Positions 61,062-64,000 of a stretch of 64,000 nt of DNA are shown here, in pieces (positions within the stretch are counted from its first letter, which is position 1; each line of letters begins with the position of its first letter). The notes under the pieces were generated by a model. That model did not search any database, was not told the DNA's origin, and saw only the letters and a program-made list of their open reading frames with translations. This DNA is from Dethiosulfatarculus sandiegensis (GTDB lineage: Bacteria; Desulfobacterota; Desulfarculia; Desulfarculales; Desulfarculaceae). Position numbers and translations under genes: made by a program. The DNA lies in NCBI RefSeq assembly GCF_000931935.2, contig NZ_AZAC01000045.1, forward strand, positions 48,165 to 112,164, in the 5' to 3' direction.

Positions 61062-61157
61062 AGGGCTGCGCTGCTTTGAACGCAACCCTTTAGAGGGTGC
61101 AGGCTGAGGTTATGCCCCACCACGCCTGTAGCGCTTCCCGGCATCAGGAGCATCCCA
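61062..61157 (+). repeat. Duplicated non-coding element, copy 2
   Basis: Second copy of the element. The 25-base core lies at 61102-61126 and the box at 61147-61157. The upstream stem is AGGGCTGCG (61062-61070) with CGCAACCCT (61081-61089), at the same distance (40 bases) from the core as in copy 1, although the loop sequences differ. The core-box pairing is shorter here (about six pairs). The first gene of the prophage-like region starts 170 bases downstream. Confidence 0.6.
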
Positions 61158-61326
61158 TAGCGGGCCCGCATGAAAAGAGTAGACCTTAATCAGGATAAAA
61201 GACAATATTATTTCTTTGAACTCAAGCCAAAAAAGCGACAATCTCGGTATTTAATCCTTTTCTGAAACAGGATAAACCCATACAAAAATCAGAACAGGAT
61301 AGCAGTCGGGTTAAGGTGGAACTGCC

Positions 61327-61671
61327 ATGAACATAACCAAAGATGCATTTGAGATCTACACGGACTTGTTGTTACCCGAGTTGTTGGATGGTATTTGCGA
61401 ACCATGCACAGTCAGTCGATTGTGCTATCGCCGCGAGGAAATCGACGATGGTTGGGATGAATTGAGCGAATCCGAGCAGGCCCTGGTCCGCCATGCGGAC
61501 AAGGTTCTGGTATCCGAGGCGGAGACTGTAAGTTCTTTTTGGCTAAAAGAACTGCGCTATCATCGGGAAAAGCTTAACCCACCCCAGGAAAAATGGTGGT
61601 GGTGGCTGCATAAGATTGCCGACGACACCTATCCCAAAGAACGCCTGCCAAAGTGGGTGAAAAACGATTAA
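61327..61671 (+). CDS. Small acidic Trp-rich protein, paralogue of the gene at 62846
   Basis: A 114-residue acidic protein. It is clearly related to the protein at 62846: both have a start I..D..E.Y...LLP.L, a centre with EEIDDGWDELSESEQALVRHADKVLVS (here) or REQIETAWESLTEDQRHQVRLADAVLVS (there), an FW segment and the ending WWxWLxKIAxxxYPxExxPxW. No known domain, no signal peptide. Its copy lies directly behind a MuF-toxin remnant and before a Com-like gene, so this first copy is probably part of the same prophage remnant. The function is unknown; an immunity role is one possibility only. Confidence 0.7.
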   Translation: MNITKDAFEIYTDLLLPELLDGICEPCTVSRLCYRREEIDDGWDELSESEQALVRHADKVLVSEAETVSSFWLKELRYHREKLNPPQEKWWWWLHKIADDTYPKERLPKWVKND

Positions 61672-61697
61672 TCCCCGCAAATGCGGCAGGGAACACT

Positions 61698-61910
61698 TTA
61701 GCAAAGAGCCTTTTTCTGGCCAAATTCGGGATGGTGGGCGGCCAGGTTTTTGGTGTTAATGCCGGTTCTTTTCAGCTTGTTGCTTACCTTGTGCAAGGCA
61801 AGGGCCTTTTGCCGCCAGGCCTGCTTTGCTCTAAACGTTTCTTCAATGCCCAGGTCGCCCTGTTTTTTCAGGGCCTTCATCTGTCGTTTAAGCTTGTTGA
61901 CTTGCTTCAT
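61698..61910 (-). CDS. Possible small basic protein
   Basis: A 70-residue frame with a heptad-like basic start (MKQVNKLKRQMKALKKQGDL) and no known domain. There is no ribosome site before the ATG. The opposite strand is open over the same stretch without better features. I list it because the region would otherwise be empty and the composition is plausible for a small phage protein. Confidence 0.3.
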   Translation of the reverse strand: MKQVNKLKRQMKALKKQGDLGIEETFRAKQAWRQKALALHKVSNKLKRTGINTKNLAAHHPEFGQKKALC

Positions 61911-62010
61911 TCTGGTGTTTAATTATTCTTTTGTGCCTGATATCCTGGCTATGGCGGACACTGTTTATGGGACCACTTTGGCCGCAATCTGTAAAACGAG
62001 GGATTGACCT

Positions 62011-62238
62011 ATGGACAAGTCTTCCCGGTTTTTAATTGGAGCTTATAAATTGGCCATTGGCATGGCAGCCTTAACGGCCACGGTTTATTTTTTCTTTTTA
62101 GATCCTTCAGTGGGGCAATTTTTTTGGTGTTTCGTGGCAGCCCCCACTTTTGCCCTGGTCTTTTCAATTGCCTTTGCCCCGTTGGCCCTCTTGTTGGGGG
62201 CCGTGGTGGGCATTGCCTCCGGCATCCTTGAGAATTAA
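62011..62238 (+). CDS. Small two-helix membrane protein
   Basis: A 75-residue protein with two hydrophobic segments (about residues 13-30 and 38-70). A GAGGGATTG sequence precedes the ATG. The composition is that of a small inner-membrane protein. In this context a phage holin-like role can be imagined, but there is no sequence evidence for it. The truncated MuF frame begins about 55 bases downstream. Confidence 0.5.
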   Translation: MDKSSRFLIGAYKLAIGMAALTATVYFFFLDPSVGQFFWCFVAAPTFALVFSIAFAPLALLLGAVVGIASGILEN

Positions 62239-62293
62239 GGCGTCTTGTCTGCTTGTTTGGGTCCATGCGGTTAAGCGAATCCACCCACCCTGA

Positions 62294-62824
62294 CAAATCA
62301 ATCACCAGCTGACTCAGCCAGCCTCAGGCAACGCCCTTTGCCCGCCTTATCACCCCAATTGCCGCACCCGGCTCAAGATGGCGACATCTCCGCCACCGGT
62401 TGTTCCGGAGCCGCCCGAGGGCAGCAACCGACTGCAAAAGCAGGCCTGGAATTATTGGCACGAGTTGCCGCCCAAGGCGAGAGAATCAAGGATTGCGGAT
62501 GCAAAAAGCGCCCAATGGATGAGCGATAAGCACCGAAAGGGTCATGTAGGTACCCATCCCGAACTATCCAAAGGCGATGATGATAGGTATGCCCGGATAT
62601 CCCGAGACATCCTGAATCGACCGGAAAAAATATTCGTAGGGTTTAGTGACAAAGGGTTTGATCTACTTGCCGCCGATCGTACAGATACGGCTGATTGGCG
62701 TGTAAGTGTGGTAAATTTAGACATTAGATTAAAAAGTGGGGTGCCCAAGATGTCAACCTGCTACGGCCCCAAAATAGATAAGCCGATTACCTGGGAAAAA
62801 AAGTTTTCAACTTGGGTAATTTAG
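62294..62824 (+). pseudogene. Truncated Mu-type head morphogenesis protein (MuF) with C-terminal toxin-like domain
   Basis: The frame is open from a stop at 62291. It has no ribosome site, and the first ATG (62378) lies within conserved sequence. Before that ATG the frame reads LCPPYHPNCRTRLK (62333-62377), which matches the end of the phage Mu gpF (MuF) domain with its HPxCR motif. The following 148 residues contain a Pro-rich linker (PPPVVPEPPEG), a helical part and a C-terminal module with ILNRPEKIFVGF, DWRVSVVNLDI and VPKMSTCYG. The strand order and the closing S/T-x-Y resemble BECR-fold nuclease toxins found at MuF C-termini. The N-terminal MuF part is lost, so this is a remnant, though the toxin part is intact. 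Confidence 0.65.
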
Positions 62825-62845
62825 GATGGGTGGAGGTGACTTGAG

Positions 62846-63187
62846 ATGATTATTAACGACTCGATCGAAAGATACAAAGCGGTTTTGTTGCCTGACCTCC
62901 AGGAGTGGGCGCTTGAGCCCGAAACGATCAGCCGAAGCGCTGACGATCGGGAACAGATCGAAACCGCATGGGAAAGCTTGACCGAGGATCAGCGCCACCA
63001 GGTGCGACTGGCTGACGCTGTATTGGTTTCAAACGCCGACCAGGTTGCCGAATTCTGGCGGACAGACGAGGTGGGGACCACCAGAGACCGGGACGGGGAC
63101 ATCCCCCTGGACCACTGGTGGTATTGGCTGGACAAAATTGCCGAGGGCTCTTACCCCACGGAATACATACCGGAGTGGGCAAAATGA
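62846..63187 (+). CDS. Small acidic Trp-rich protein behind the MuF remnant
   Basis: A 113-residue acidic protein, paralogue of the one at 61327 (shared centre with AWESLTEDQRHQVRLADAVLVS and the ending WWYWLDKIAEGSYPTEYIPEW). A GGAGGTGAC site precedes the ATG. It starts 21 bases after the toxin-like frame and overlaps the Com-like gene by four bases (ATGA). Genes directly behind MuF toxins often encode immunity proteins, so this is a candidate, but the second copy at 61327 and the coupling to Com could equally mean a general phage function. Confidence 0.72.
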   Translation: MIINDSIERYKAVLLPDLQEWALEPETISRSADDREQIETAWESLTEDQRHQVRLADAVLVSNADQVAEFWRTDEVGTTRDRDGDIPLDHWWYWLDKIAEGSYPTEYIPEWAK

Positions 63188-63306
63188 CCGAGGCCAGGTG
63201 TGTATGTGGCCGCCTGCTGGCCAGGTGGGACCATTGCGGGTGTTTGGAGATCAAATGCCCCAAATGCGGCAAGATCATGCGGTTTAAGGGCGGTCAGCGC
63301 CGTTAA
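63184..63306 (+). CDS. Mu Com-like zinc-finger protein
   Basis: A 40-residue protein that starts in the ATGA overlap with the preceding stop. It has a CxC...CxxC pattern: RCVCGRLLARWDHCGCLEIKC, then PKCGKIMRF. This matches the Com family of phage Mu-like elements, in which Com activates translation of the mom DNA-modification gene by binding its mRNA. A complete zinc site is visible. No mom gene follows; a terminator comes 40 bases later. The size is usual for stand-alone Com-like proteins. Confidence 0.75.
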   Translation: MTEARCVCGRLLARWDHCGCLEIKCPKCGKIMRFKGGQRR

Positions 63307-63347
63307 TCCGGGATAGAGCGCCAGGGAGCGCCGCGTAAAAATCAGAG

Positions 63348-63388
63348 AGGCCCGGGTAATCGCTAAGCAGCGAGCCCGGGCCTTTTTT
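63348..63388 (+). terminator. Intrinsic terminator after the Com-like gene
   Basis: A 9-bp GC-rich stem (63348-63356 with 63375-63383) with a smaller internal stem (CGCT/AGCG) ends in six T. Confidence 0.88.
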
Positions 63389-63402
63389 ATTGTGGAGAGA
63401 CC

Positions 63403-63480
63403 ATGAAAAAAATAGTTGCAACAGGGCTCGGCGGTGATCTACTCGGGGCAGCCTCCCTGGCCGCTCCTGAGCCCGAATAA
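63403..63480 (+). CDS. Very short frame with signal-peptide character
   Basis: A 25-residue frame with a GGAGAG site seven bases before the ATG. It reads MKKIVATGLGGDLLGAAS..., like the beginning of a secreted phage protein, and then stops. It may be the truncated 5' end of a lost gene, cut during insertion of the neighbouring IS element. Confidence 0.3.
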   Translation: MKKIVATGLGGDLLGAASLAAPEPE

Positions 63481-63618
63481 AAAATAGACAGCTCGGAATT
63501 GATTTCGGGCGCTGAGCGCCGTCTACATCCCTGATTATTGTCTGGATGTATCCCAGGATGTCATGAAATCGACCCTGGGCCTTTTGGTGTGCATGCCGTT
63601 CAAACTGGATCATCAGGA

Positions 63619-64000
63619 GTGTCAGGGTTTTCGTGTATGGAGCCAATTGTGAGATAATCACCCCTTCATCGGAGGAGTACGCACAATGGCTGCCAAGGGC
63701 GAATTGCTTGATGAGTTGCTCAAGGGCTATGAGAAGCCCGAAGACCTGTTGGGAGAAAACGGAATATTCCAAGAGCTGAAGAAGGCCCTGGTTGAGAAGG
63801 CGCTTGGAGCGGAGCTTACGCACCACCTGGGGTGCGAGAAAGGTAAGAAGCCGGAAGCCAAAAGCGGCAACACCCGAAACGGCCCCGGCAAAAAGCGGGT
63901 GAAGTCAAGCGGTGGTGAAATAGAGTTGTCAGTCCCCCGCGACCGCGACGGCAGCTTCGAACCTCAGTTGATCAAAAAGGGCCGGCGCCATTTCGACGGC
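63619..64000 (+). mobile_element. Left end of an IS256-family insertion sequence (cut by window edge)
   Basis: The transposase gene at 63686 identifies an IS256-family element. The sequence GTGTCAGGGTTTTCG (63619-63633) about 65 bases upstream of the transposase start has the look of an IS256-type terminal inverted repeat, but its partner at the right end lies outside the window, so the boundary is a guess within some tens of bases. Confidence 0.55.
63686..64000 (+). CDS. IS256-family transposase (3' partial)
   Basis: The first 105 residues of a mutator-type DDE transposase of about 400 residues, open to the last base. Family features are LLDELLKGYEKPEDLLGENGIFQELKKALVEKAL, then LTHHLGCEKG, the basic linker with GNTRNGPGKKRVKSS and IELSVPRDRDGSFEPQLIKKGRR. 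GGAGGAG lies about ten bases before the ATG. The catalytic DDE residues are beyond the window, so intactness cannot be judged. Confidence 0.93.
   Translation, partial: MAAKGELLDELLKGYEKPEDLLGENGIFQELKKALVEKALGAELTHHLGCEKGKKPEAKSGNTRNGPGKKRVKSSGGEIELSVPRDRDGSFEPQLIKKGRRHFDG

Noticed and set aside
60897..61157. CRISPR array
   Set aside because: Only two copies, the conserved parts are interrupted, the unit is 165 bases long and no cas genes are near.

Overview
The window is a chromosomal segment of a Gram-negative, most likely anaerobic bacterium; I infer the Desulfobacterota (deltaproteobacteria in the older sense), without certainty below phylum. The reasons are moderate GC content, the leuS-lptE-holA block next to rpsT-murJ, many TRAP and tripartite tricarboxylate uptake genes, a DcuC carrier, small ferredoxin and CxxC zinc-ribbon proteins, and an LPS assembly lipoprotein that implies an outer membrane. 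Genes are dense on both strands and strong hairpins lie between many of them.

Layout. 1-10 kb: 3' end of a TRAP large permease, a PLP aminotransferase, a tiny zinc-ribbon protein, a polar amino-acid ABC transporter (binding protein, permease with an unusual N-terminal extension, ATPase), a drug/metabolite exporter, a short N-acetylglutamate synthase-like GNAT, a ferredoxin and HtpG. 10-16 kb: a decayed alpha/beta hydrolase, then a catabolic-looking locus with an RpiR regulator, a fumarase-superfamily lyase, an exported S9-type hydrolase broken by one base, and DcuC. 16-20 kb: NudC, a DUF2867 protein, an MFS carrier and a YitT-type membrane protein. 20.6-26 kb: a same-strand cluster with an orphan TRAP binding protein, a beta-helix protein of unknown function, MmgE/PrpD, an NTF2-like protein and an isochorismatase-type hydrolase. 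26-34 kb: a complete RND efflux pump between two TetR regulators, with a clear operator/promoter, then a degenerate crotonase.

34.5-60 kb: remains of an AraC-type regulator; MnmD-like tRNA methyltransferase; two hydrolases; the housekeeping block leuS, lptE, holA, rpsT, murJ; a PilZ protein; a lytic transglycosylase; a TldD/TldE pair in which TldD carries a twin-arginine lipoprotein signal and a DUF3124 protein lies between them; RdgC split into two genes; a second aminotransferase; a tctCBA tricarboxylate transporter with a divergent GntR/FadR regulator; and an M20 amidohydrolase.

60-64 kb is the accessory end. It has a tandemly duplicated non-coding element of about 97 nt (period 165 nt), two paralogous small acidic Trp-rich proteins, the C-terminal remnant of a Mu-type head-morphogenesis protein (MuF) that continues into what looks like a small toxin domain, a Mu Com-like zinc finger, and the start of an IS256-family element cut by the window edge. 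This degraded Mu-like prophage region and the duplicated RNA-like element are the least explained parts of the window.
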